Below, piece by piece: positions 24,630 to 33,781 of a DNA stretch of 39,211 bases; position 1 is the first letter of the stretch, and the number at the start of each line of letters is the position of its first letter. The position numbers were made by a program, and so were the translations under genes. The notes under the pieces were generated by a model. That model was given only the letters and a program-made list of their open reading frames with translations, had not been told where the DNA came from and did not search any database. The stretch comes from Rhizophagus sp. LPA8_4_AMF (taxonomy: Eukaryota; Glomeromycota; Glomeromycetes; Glomerales; Glomeraceae), in assembly GCA_021464525.1 (NCBI GenBank), contig JADRCO010000284.1, forward strand, positions 1 through 39,211. Direction: 5' to 3'.

Positions 24630-24884
24630 ATGAATTTACTTCAATTGGAATATGATTCAGATTATGGTACATATTCTTTTGAAAATGAACAGAACGGTTG
24701 ATCAGCATTTGATGAACGAATATTGAAAGAGATGTTCTACTTACCAATGATCGTTTGGAAATAATGCAACCAACTATCAACAACACTCGCGAATCTAGTA
24801 ATTTGGAACATAATTTACTAGATTTTGCATTATACTTCTTGGGATGACGTAGGAAAAGCTTTTCTTAAGTATTTGTATGGGTGA
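24630..24884 (+). pseudogene. FAR1-like N-terminal remnant
   Basis: Reading across two frameshifts and one stop gives LQLEYDSDYGTYSFENEQ, then DVLLTNDRLEIMQPT and SSNLEHNLLDF, then YTSWDDVGKAFLKYLYG before a final TGA. The SW-D-D/E-x-x-x-x-F motif is the opening of FAR1-type DNA-binding domains that sit N-terminal to MULE transposases and their domesticated relatives, expanded in such fungal genomes. The zinc-binding part and any transposase core are missing. Breaks are at about 24699 (TGA), 24733 and 24835. Identification rests on a short motif, so it is tentative. Confidence 0.45.
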
Positions 24885-25134
24885 AATAATTATAACGATA
24901 TTTCTCATAAAATTCACCGATGTACACATAATTATGTTAATCGCAATTATATATTATTGTAATTTTGATATGAATAAATTAATAAAATACATTATTTTAT
25001 ATATTGAAATTTGAAGATTTTAAAGCTTTTCTATTATAATAATTTTTTTTTTTAAGATTCTTTGTGATAAAAGTTATAGTCAATATGGTGATAATTAGTT
25101 ATTATTACCACATTAATATGGTGATAATTAATAG

Positions 25135-25159
25135 TTATTCGGCTCGAAGTGCCGAATAA
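25135..25159. repeat. Perfect 9-bp hairpin
   Basis: TTATTCGGC and GCCGAATAA flank a 7-base loop TCGAAGT. Immediately upstream, the unit AATATGGTGATAATTA is present twice in tandem-like order (from about 25083 and 25116). Together they form the outer part of the palindromic repeat into which the 25204-27294 element is inserted. Confidence 0.6.
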
Positions 25160-25163
25160 GTGA

Positions 25164-25184
25164 TTATCCGGTATCATGTGATTT
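25164..25184. repeat. Arm of an older palindromic repeat (other arm 27317-27337)
   Basis: TTATCCGGTATCATGTGATT here is the inverted counterpart of the sequence at 27317-27337 (reverse complement TTATCCGGCATCACGTGATT), with two differences in 20. The two arms now lie 2.1 kb apart on either side of the CTAGGGG element, which explains the separation: the element inserted in the centre of a short palindromic repeat. Confidence 0.65.
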
Positions 25185-25402
25185 ATACACGATTTATTAT
25201 AACCTAGGGGATAGATAAATAAACGGGGGGTCCAAAAAACAAAAAAGAAACTCTCTCCTATTTCGCACATTTTGCCACAATTCCGCAGTAACCTAGTCCT
25301 TTGAAAAAATTTTTTGAGCGAGTTGAGAAGCCCATGGAGTGGCTTTCCGCGCAATAGGTTTTCACTCGCTATTTCCTTTCGTCACTGAGAGTTACCCTTT
25401 TT

Positions 25403-26410
25403 ATGGACCCGCCTCCACCTTATGTGTTCTGCTTGAACAACAAAATATATGAACCGTCCTTTTATTCTCCTACTTCCCCTCCTCATTTTGAGCATCGTTT
25501 TGAGCGATATGACCCTATTTCTGCAACTTTTGTTGCTGTTTACACATCAAACGACTGTTTTGACCTATTACCTGAACATATTATCGACACAGAACTTTCT
25601 TCCTACATTTTTGTTTTTGACCTTTGGTATACGCTTACCGCTTCCGTCCAGTCCCCTGACAAATATGGTATTATATACCACTTTTCTCCAGCTCACCCTA
25701 CCCTTAGTTTACTTAAGGACCTTGAAAGCACCGTTACGAAGCCCAAACGGTTTTCTATCTTTCAAGACACATATGCTGTTGAGCAGTGGGTCGCTTTCGA
25801 CCTTCTTTACTCTTGGGACCGCCCTCTTTTCGAATCCTTTGCCGATCTTCGAGCACATGATATCAGTCGCACACATCCACATTTGGATCATCAACATGCT
25901 ACATTTGATGTACCTTTCCTGGCGATCGAACCAATCGCTGCTCACGTCTTGATTTCTGAAATACCCCTTACCACAAAGCCTAATTTAGGCACTGTTCACG
26001 CTTCTGCTAACAAAGAAAAATTTAAAAAATTTTACCAACAGGATTTCTCCCTTTTTTACGCCCGATTACGACACCTGATTTTGAGACGATCCAACCTCGA
26101 TTACAACTACGCCTCACTTCTCGAGCTGCTGCATAGGCGTCAGCTGCTCGACTTATACAGGATGTTTATCTTTCCAGGAATTTTAATTTTATATGTGTTT
26201 GTCATTTTTCTCATTAGGAGACTTTATTTGTTATTTTACGCATTTATAGATGATAGAACTTTTTTTCTGCGTCCGGGTTTCCTTTGTTGTGGGTTTTATA
26301 TACCTTTGTTATTTGTTTATCTTTTTGGCCTTGTTGCCGCGCTATTTGTTTATCTTATGTTTGGTTGTCACCTACCACTATTTTATGGCCCCAATTTACT
26401 TCTTACTTGA
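25403..26410 (+). CDS. Unidentified 335-aa protein inside the element
   Basis: ATG at 25403 (MDPPPPYVFCLNN) to TGA at 26410, intronless. Residues 1-252 are a soluble-looking, aromatic and Pro-rich sequence with no motif I know (FEHRFERYDPI, TELSSYIFVFDLWYTL, YAVEQWVAFDLLYSWDRPLF, FKKFYQQDFSLFYARLRHL). From about 253 the sequence becomes hydrophobic with two or three potential membrane segments (254-271, 296-320). The coding DNA is markedly richer in G+C than its neighbours (near 48% in a 60-base sample around 25770), which suggests a different origin. Caution: the last 80 codons come from T-rich DNA, where Phe, Leu, Val and Tyr arise by composition, so the hydrophobic tail may be read-through of a truncated gene. 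No DDE or other transposase signature is visible. Confidence 0.62.
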   Translation: MDPPPPYVFCLNNKIYEPSFYSPTSPPHFEHRFERYDPISATFVAVYTSNDCFDLLPEHIIDTELSSYIFVFDLWYTLTASVQSPDKYGIIYHFSPAHPTLSLLKDLESTVTKPKRFSIFQDTYAVEQWVAFDLLYSWDRPLFESFADLRAHDISRTHPHLDHQHATFDVPFLAIEPIAAHVLISEIPLTTKPNLGTVHASANKEKFKKFYQQDFSLFYARLRHLILRRSNLDYNYASLLELLHRRQLLDLYRMFIFPGILILYVFVIFLIRRLYLLFYAFIDDRTFFLRPGFLCCGFYIPLLFVYLFGLVAALFVYLMFGCHLPLFYGPNLLLT

Positions 26411-26624
26411 CTTTTCTTCGCGGCGCTACCTGGTATTGGTCGGGTACCTGGTAGATTGGTTCCTTTTTTAAATTAGTGAGGATTCGGGGACTGGGTGTGT
26501 TGGTCCTTGGATGACGGATGCTAATGTGAATACGTAATGTAGCTTCGGCTTTATTCAATTTTCTCTTTATGTATACCTCTTTCACTAAACATAAATAAAT
26601 ATATAAACGGGGGGTCCAACTTAG

Positions 26625-27257
26625 GGTTACACAAATTGATGGATCACGAATTGAACTGAAGTCACATAAAATCAGTTACACAAAAAAAATTCATATTAAA
26701 TTTCGCAAAAAATTTTGTTTTTTTTATTTTTCTCAGCACACATACATAGAAAAGCAGCTGATGTTAAAAGTTAAGGTTGTGTGTGCTAGCTCTATATAAG
26801 CGAAGTTTTTTTATCCAAATAGGACCACTGGTTGCTTTGTTCTTAGTTTTTATATGTTTTTACCGCTTGATAATAGAAAAGTTAGAAATTACACTTTTTT
26901 TTTACAAGATCTCAATAAAAAAATTATAAATATTTTTATCTAAAACATTTAAAAATAGTGTTTCCTTGCTTTATTGTGCATTATTTTCAAATATATAATA
27001 AAATTTTATATAATTTTGAGGTGCTTTAAGTAGCTGATGCTAAATATCTTAAGAACTAGAAACGCGAAGGCGATAAAATTCACATCATGTATAGTTTCGT
27101 AATGTGCCGTCATGGTGTGATTGTATCATATCATAATTATCACTTTTTTATTAAAATAAAATCATTGTGATTTTCAGATTTTTCGCACATCTATAGTAAA
27201 CTATAGTAATTTATATATGGCTTCAGTTCAATCCGTGATCCATATATTTGTGTAACC
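26625..27257. mobile_element. GTTACACA-ended non-autonomous element, copy 1
   Basis: The ends are inverted repeats of at least 40 bp: left GGTTACACAAATTGATGGAT, right (reverse complement) GGTTACACAAATATATGGAT, both continuing into CACG-A/G-ATTGAACTGAAG. The interior (for example GTTAAGGTTGTGTGTGCTAG and the ACCACTGGTTGCTT segment) is closely similar, in opposite orientation, to 38568-39211, showing a dispersed family. It contains no ORF and lies nested at the right end of the larger CTAGGGG element. Confidence 0.72.
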
Positions 27258-27337
27258 ACGAGTTGTTCCCCCCGTTTATTTATCTATCCCCTAGTTATAA
27301 CCATTTTTAATTATAAAAATCACGTGATGCCGGATAA

Positions 27338-28629
27338 ATAATTATTTATCACATATGATGATTAAAGTAGGATATCAAATCACATGATGCTTACATAATC
27401 CGACAAAAATGTTTAATGAATTAAAATCCAATCACTAGAATATATCATTATGCATAATAACATAATGGAACTTACAAAAAAAGAATATATAGTGAATATA
27501 CTAGAATTTATAATAAATGATTATCGTTTTTTCAAATCTGAAACACAATGTTATCAGACCAATAATTAATTATTATTCTCTATATATTAGGAAGAAAAAA
27601 TTCTATCATTGTTATTAATAAGAAAAAGATTTTGTTATCTTTTTAGAACATCAGAACAAATACACAACTTAAATTTCTAAGTATTCTGATTATCAGATTA
27701 CAAAAAAATCGTTGCCAAAAATGGAAATTGTAATAAACGATAAATTATTCTGTTATCAGATATTATGCGATATTACCTATCAGTTAATGTTTATCTGCAT
27801 TACATCACATCTTATCAATTTTACGCCCTTCCGATTTAAATCGGATGATTTGCAGCATTGTGTATCCCAAAGTTTCGGGTTTCGTCCAAATTAAGAAATG
27901 AAAAATTCTGGAGAACTTTTTTTATTTTTATTTTTATAGCTAGTAAAATCCATACATAGTCCAAACTACATATATTTGATAAAACGAAATACATAGAGTA
28001 TAATAACTAATGTAAGCTACAAAGTAAAAACGATCGTCTACCGTTTAAAATATGTATTACGGATTTATGCTGCGAATTTTTTGTTAAGTTCGTATTTATT
28101 TGCGTTTTATTATTATTAATATTATTGACTATTAAACATTACCTTTCCTTTATGTACAAAGTAAGTAAGTTTTCAATTCTGGCCAATATATAAAAAGGTA
28201 AACAATATGGTGCAATGCGTAGCTCCTTCTTTAATTTATCTGATTCTACCAACGATACAACTGTAGATTATCGTGCATAATCTCTTTTTTTACTTGATTA
28301 ACCAAAAATAATAACAGATAAACGAAACTTTGCGCCCAAAGAGTTGCATAGTAAATGAGTTCTTATTACCTATTTATGAGTCCTAAGTAAGTTTAACCAT
28401 TTACTTAGTTTTTTCTTTATGTTAACAAAATAAGTTTAACTCAATTTAATAAATTTGTGTTTCAAAAATGAATGACTTCTTTTTAAATGATGTTGGCGTA
28501 CTTCTAATGGAATCGTGTGCGCAATTCGTGCGTACTACTGTTAAATTGTTTTTCTTATGGTGCTCGATAGAATGTTAAATTAGAATTTCGTATATAGTTT
28601 TCCTATTGACTTTTTTTTGAACAGTTAAT
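27338..28629. other. Intergenic region
   Basis: No supported gene. A frame at 27712-27894 starts with TTG and has no family resemblance. A short segment near 27805-27865 (TTACGCCCTTCCG followed by a TTGTGTAT string) resembles 30885-30935, upstream of the gene at 31257, and may be a shared repeat. Confidence 0.4.
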
Positions 28630-28920
28630 ATGGCTTCTAAGTACCATTTTTTCATATTTTTCTTGATTTTTATTTCTTCCGGTTTGTCTCGCCTTCCTGA
28701 TACTCCATGCAAATGCCTTAAAAGGTTGCCATCAAATGGATTATTATTTTGTGATAACCAAATACCTGGTAATGGAAATTCAGAAATTCGGGTCATTTTT
28801 TACATATTGCTACGATTTCATTTACATTTTTTGATTTCTTTTCAGGATGCAACAGGACAAGTAGTGTTTTTTGAATGTAATCTTAATGGCGATGCCTGCG
28901 AATGTGTAACTAAACGGTAA
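28630..28920 (+). CDS. Candidate small secreted cysteine-rich protein
   Basis: ATG at 28630. Residues 1-20 are a clear signal peptide (MASKYHFFIFFLIFISSG), with likely cleavage before LSRLPD. Two readings keep the frame. Unspliced it is 96 aa. Removing a 54-bp GTCATT...TTTCAG segment (28792-28845) gives 78 aa, which removes a hydrophobic stretch and leaves six cysteines after the signal peptide in a symmetrical CxC...C...C...CxC order (CKCLKR, LLFCDN, FFECNLNGDACECV). A third donor, GTAATG at 28769, would shift the frame and end at SSVF. The spliced 78-aa form is the best effector-like candidate. It may continue beyond 28920 if the GTAATT at the last codon is a donor. No homologous family is recognised. 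Confidence 0.6.
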   Translation: MASKYHFFIFFLIFISSGLSRLPDTPCKCLKRLPSNGLLFCDNQIPGNGNSEIRVIFYILLRFHLHFLISFQDATGQVVFFECNLNGDACECVTKR

Positions 28921-29056
28921 TTAGTGTTAAATTTAATTTGTTCCTTTGCGATTAGATATAGATAAGCCAAGTTAACAAATATTTTTTTAATAAGTACCCA
29001 TACTTCCTTGCGAATAAAGTTTCGTATCGAAAAAGTCATTTTTTTTTGACATTATA

Positions 29057-29241
29057 CCCAGTAAAAAGTCCTGTACTGAATTTATATTAGGTTTGTATTG
29101 AGTTTATACATGAGCCCGTTGGTACGAATAATTAATTGGACCATAATTGGGATATATTTAAAAATAAATATGATCAAATTTTATACCGAATGGGCTCTTT
29201 TCATAATTAGCCTATATTTGGTACAAGAACTTTTTACTGGG
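29057..29241. mobile_element. 185-bp MITE
   Basis: The ends are inverted repeats: left CCCAGTAAAAAGTCCTGTAC, right (reverse complement) CCCAGTAAAAAGTTCTTGTA, continuing imperfectly to about 25 bp. TATA flanks both sides (29053-29056 and 29242-29245), consistent with a TA or TATA target duplication. The interior has an inner inverted pair (GAGCCC...GGGCTC) and no ORF. It is non-autonomous; the superfamily is unassigned, with Tc1/mariner-like the most likely. Confidence 0.75.
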
Positions 29242-31256
29242 TATATACTCTGATTGGGGAAAGTGGGATAAAATAATACTAGATTTATACCATTTTATTA
29301 GTATGAATATTATTATTTATATATCGTTTAGACTTTGTAATTTTATTTTATTAATAAAAATAATTTGTTCTCTTACTACATTTACGAAAGAGAATCAATA
29401 ATTAATGATTATTTTTGTACGGTATGGAGTATGTTATTTTTTTATTTTCGTCCTCAGTATCTAACAAAAATTCGATGTCATACTGTAATAACAAACAGCA
29501 ATAGTTAAGATTGAGCGAACTGTCAGGCAATGATTGCCATTCGCAATGCAAGTAACTTGCATTGCCGCAAGTCAAGTTAGCAAGTATATTGTAATTCATA
29601 TTCAATTATTTCGCATTGAGCTTTACAATCGTTGCATGTGAGGTCGCATTTCCACCATTATCTTAGCGTATAGCGATAATTAATTGCAAATGAATTCTGC
29701 TAATCTTTTCCTGCTTGAAGTTTTAATGTTCATACCTCTACATCTTGTATTTACATATATGTGAATTATTTTTCTAGAATATTAAAAATTTAATAAATCT
29801 AAGATAAACCATGCTTTTTTTATAAAATTTGAATTATCCTTGATTTATAACATTTAAATAGTATGATTGAATTTTTTCAGCGTTTGAATAGGATATTTTC
29901 TTTATGTATTTATTCTGTAACAAAACAATGGAACTTTACTGTACGTTTATCATTACATAAATAATAAATTTTATAATTAAGAAACAATCACTTTTAATTA
30001 GTTATTAATTGATTGGTTAAATAATAAATTTAATCAATCAGTGTACTGTGAAAAGAGTGCTCGTAAATCTTATAACATGTTCAAGTTCGAATATAGAAAC
30101 TCATTCTACCTATTAGATATTTTTTGAAATAAAAGCAGTTATATATTCAGTTTTTCTTGTAATGTAATCTTTAAACATATTTCAGTAATAATGCAAACAT
30201 AAGTTTCACGTGCATGATTTTTATTAAAAATGATTCTTTTATTTCATATAAATAAAGTTTTTAAAACATTAACTGTTGTGATATAAAAATCTTAATGTAC
30301 GCTTTATATTAACCGTGATAGCATATGAATAAAAATTTAAAATAAATTTTATTCGGTTTTGGTAGTTCAGATGAATCGGGAATAAGTGATAATTACTTGT
30401 AAGTGGCAGCTAATAGTTCCAAAATATTCCAAGTGTAAAATTTGAATTATCCGTTAATTATATCCAATATTGACTTTTTATTTTTAATATTTTTACCAAG
30501 AAAAATTTATATAATTAAATTTCTTCTTGTTAGCTATAAATTAAACAAAAACTACCGACGAAATTAATTAGTTATCAATTATGTCGTTGATCATCATTTT
30601 AACAAATTTACGTTATCAGAGAACAATATATATTATTATTATTTTCTATTTTATACATTATATGAGAAAAATCTTTCCAAGATCTTGTTATCATTTTTAA
30701 TTTTTGAGCTTGTTAGTAATCATCAATTATTATCATTATCATTCGTTACAATAAGTAATTAGTTTTGAAAAAGCGAAAAAACTTTCAAGTATGACGGAAA
30801 TGGAAATTTAACAAAGCGATATTAATATAAATTATCTATCAATGACATATCGTTATCTAAATTTAAAAAATTTGACATCCAGTATCTTATCATTTACGCC
30901 CTCCGTTTATTTGTTTTGAACATATTGTGTATGTACTACGACTTTTAAATTTCTCCCAAAATAAGAAAGTAGGGAGGTTGGGGTAGATGGTAGATCTGCA
31001 AATTATTGACAAATCAGTGGCCAGTTTAAGGGCTTCGTGGTGAAAATTTGCTGAAGAGTGTTATTATAATGCGGTTTTATTAATAGAGTACGGTGATACT
31101 GTGAAAAAAAAAAAAAAATACTGTGCCATCAGTATTCCGGCGAACTCCATCTGGAATAGATGTATTTCAAATAGATCATCAAATAATTCCAAAACACTAT
31201 ATAATGACCAAGTAATTTACTAAGGTGACCAAGCAAAAAAAATAACACTTTCAAAT
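29242..31256. other. Intergenic region
   Basis: About 2 kb without a supported gene. A TTGCATTG-rich inverted pair lies near 29535-29565 (GCAATGCAAGTAACTTGCAT). The last 400 bp precede the family gene at 31257 and contain an A-run at 31105-31119. A GGTTGGGGTAGATGG segment near 30977 resembles one near 35877. Confidence 0.4.
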
Positions 31257-31814
31257 ATGAATCCAACACAAGTTCCAAATGATTCAAACTTTTATCCTTC
31301 GCCTATTTCTACTTCACACTCATCTACTCACCAACAATATGATAATACTGTTAATGTAAGCACGCAACCAATGACTCCAAGTTATATTTTACAACCAATC
31401 TCATATTATCAAGTACTTTGTACACCCTCATTCAATAATTCAAACTCGAACGAATCTTCGTTCTTTTACAGTGCGCCTAATGATCCTCAAATTTACAAAA
31501 TTTATTGCAAAGAAATTAAAATAAACTTTGAACTTGTATTTGAACTTGTAAACGGCGGTAACAATGATCAAAACCATTTCAATAATTTGCACGAATATTA
31601 TTTTCTTAAAGATGACGCAAAGAAATGTTACAAAGTAACATGTGAATTAATACCACATTCGTTAATTGTTCAATATTTAAATAAAAATAATTATAATATT
31701 GAAATTAAGCAAGATACATATCAACAGCAACAGCAAGAATACGTAGAATTTTCTAGAGAACTAAAACAAAATCTTGAATATAATTTGAACAATTTTTTCA
31801 TTCAGCACTTATAA
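31257..31814 (+). CDS. Family member 2: divergent, short-tailed copy, 185 aa
   Basis: A single-exon ORF with ATG at 31257 and TAA at 31814. Residues 1-65 are Ser/Thr/Gln/Asn/Pro-rich and probably disordered. The family module follows from about residue 68: SSFFYSAPNDPQIYKIYCKE matches the CKFFH...FY-x-x-x-C start of the others, then YYFLKDDAKKCYKVTCEL, then PHSLIVQYLNKN, I-x-IK and a C-terminal Leu-rich amphipathic helix ending NLNNFFIQHL. Here the disordered region is N-terminal and the long C-terminal tail is missing, so the domain order is inverted relative to the copies at 22307 and 36631. A short Gln run (QQQQQ) lies near 158-164. Same strand as member 1, 8 kb away. Function unknown. Confidence 0.7.
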   Translation: MNPTQVPNDSNFYPSPISTSHSSTHQQYDNTVNVSTQPMTPSYILQPISYYQVLCTPSFNNSNSNESSFFYSAPNDPQIYKIYCKEIKINFELVFELVNGGNNDQNHFNNLHEYYFLKDDAKKCYKVTCELIPHSLIVQYLNKNNYNIEIKQDTYQQQQQEYVEFSRELKQNLEYNLNNFFIQHL

Positions 31815-32689
31815 TGGATTGTTAAAGTTTCCAATTAGATTAAAGAAATGATCATTTTACGTCAACGATAAACCTTTTTTTGTAATTTTTTTAGTATTAA
31901 AAGAAGATAACCAATAAAATTCTACCCGAAACCAAACAAACTGTTTAGTCTTTCTGATTGGATGTTTATTTTGTGTACCGAGTATTTCTTAAAGTGGTTA
32001 CAAATAACTGAAATAAGCCATTATTAATTCGATGTTACAAGTGAGCTATGTTTACATTTTTAGTATAGTTAACCAATTTTATTATATGTTACTTGTAATA
32101 TTGATTTTATATGATGATATCATACAGCCTATTTTTTAAATAAAAAATAATTTCTTCTTTTGCGCGTAGTGATGCTCCTTTAAAAAATGGCAAGTGTTAA
32201 ATACATGATGATCCTATTCTATATGCACTTACTATGTATGCCGTAAATAGTTAACTACGCCTAATAACATTTCAAAATTCACGTGATGACCTAAAAACCT
32301 CAAAAACTAAAATTTTAAAATCCTTTTATTTGTTTCTTTCTTTTCAAATGACATAAAAAAATCTAAGTTACACGGTTTTATTATTAATTCTTATTAACAA
32401 TACATAATTATCAAATTTAAAAAGTTTGAATAAGAAATTAATCATAATTACGGTATTACCCAATTCTTTATTTGAAAATTAAAAGATTCAATAATCTCTT
32501 TAGATGCTAATTCAAATTTATCTTTTTCTTTTGATTAATCCTTATTTTTTTTTTGTTTTCATAACAGATAATAAATTCTGACAAAATAAAAATATATTAC
32601 TTAACAGTTAAAATTATCCATAATTAAATGAGTTTGTATCTTGATTTAATTCGATATATACGAAATAAGAAACAACATTTTGATTGTAA

Positions 32690-33781
32690 CAAATATAGTT
32701 TCATCGTTGATGTTGAAAATGATTGGAATCAAACTTTGCTGTAGTTGTTGAATATCATTTATGTGATTGAATGTCACCCCGTTGACATTATAATATTGAT
32801 CAACAACTGTAGCTCGTGTTGTCATAAATTATTCCCAATATTTCCGTTGTGCAAATCTGTATTCCCATAATTAAGACCTGCTCGAACATAATCATTTACA
32901 TCTTGGCGATCATCACAGTTTTCATTATAGTTTTGTCTAATATCTGCAAATTGTGTTGCGAGTGCATTATTCCCATGACTAATTTCTCTTTCAGGAAAAT
33001 GTGATATATTATTGAAATCATTTGTCGTGAATTAGTGACATGATAAGCAACTCTATTTGGTAGTGCTGATGATGTTGAAGTTGAAGGGATTGATGGGTTG
33101 AGAAAAACTGTTGTTTTGATTATCGGTAATCAAAATTGCTTGTGTTGTCATTACATTATTCCCAATATCATTTCTTATACTTTCATTACTACCTGGTCCT
33201 TCGGGAATGTGTTGTGGTATATTATTGAAATTAACATGTTGTCTTGGATCAATGACATTATTGGCATAATATCCAACTCCAATTTGTTGAGGAATGCTAT
33301 TATCAAAATTAGTTTGACTATCAGTTAACGAAATTGTCTGTGTATTATGTCCGTAAAAAGAATTTAAGTTTTGATCAGAATTCGTTCTTATTTCTCTATT
33401 AGGAATATGATTTTGTGTAAGATGAAAAGAAAGAATTTGTTCCAAGTCTTGTTCAAAGTTAATATTTCTTTTCTTTCCAAATCATTTATGCCAATATCTA
33501 TTCTGTATATATTTTTGTTCAATGTATTTACGATCAAAGAATATGGAAGTATTTTGCATATGACATAATAATTTGCTGTAGGATTAATATTATAAAAGAA
33601 TCCATGATCATATATTGCGTTCATCCAAGTAAACAGAGCCTTGTAAAATAATTTGGCAAGTTATATGATAAAATTTACCATCATGTGGTGCATGATGAAA
33701 AAATTTACATTCATTCATTTGTATGATATTTTGTATAATATGTTGAGTCATTGGCACGGCAGCCGCAGCATTCATATTCAT
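32690..33781 (-). pseudogene. Family member 3: frameshifted copy of the 36631 gene
   Basis: From an ATG at 33781 the frame reads MNMNAAAAVPM and then MNECKFFHHAPHDGKFYHIT, almost identical to the start of the intact copy at 38004. The first break is near 33612, where one base shifts the frame just before YDHGFFYNINP. The second is near 33455: relative to the intact copy 19 bases are missing between two TTTG-(G)-AA strings, again out of frame. The third is near 33080, after which tail sequence (HVTNS, NYGNTDLHNGNIGNN) is found in other frames down to about 32690. The conserved module, the ITDSQ tail motifs and even 3' flanking sequence match the intact gene, so this is a relatively recent duplicate that decayed. 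It could in principle still make a short N-terminal peptide. Confidence 0.82.

Larger units (their letters stand above)
25204..27294 (+). mobile_element. 2.1-kb inverted-repeat element carrying an ORF
   Basis: The ends are 27-bp perfect inverted repeats (25204-25230 and 27268-27294), running from CTAGGGGATAG to AACGGGGGG. A 7-bp direct repeat TTATAAC flanks them (25197-25203 and 27295-27301), as expected of a target duplication. A third copy of the inner part (ATAAACGGGGGGTCCAA, about 26604-26619) lies inside in the same orientation as the left end, immediately before the GTTACACA-ended inner element. The only long ORF is 25403-26410 and it has no transposase motif. The CTAGGGG end and the size of the duplication are compatible with a hAT-like element, but 7 bp rather than 8 leaves this open. 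Confidence 0.75.

Noticed and set aside
25052-25354. Minus-strand 100-aa ORF across the left end of the element
   Set aside because: It spans the element boundary and flanking palindrome, so it cannot be an old gene, and has no recognisable content.
25449-25952. Plus-strand second-frame ORF inside the element ORF
   Set aside because: Overlaps the longer ORF in another frame; Leu/Pro-rich composition is a frame-shift artefact.
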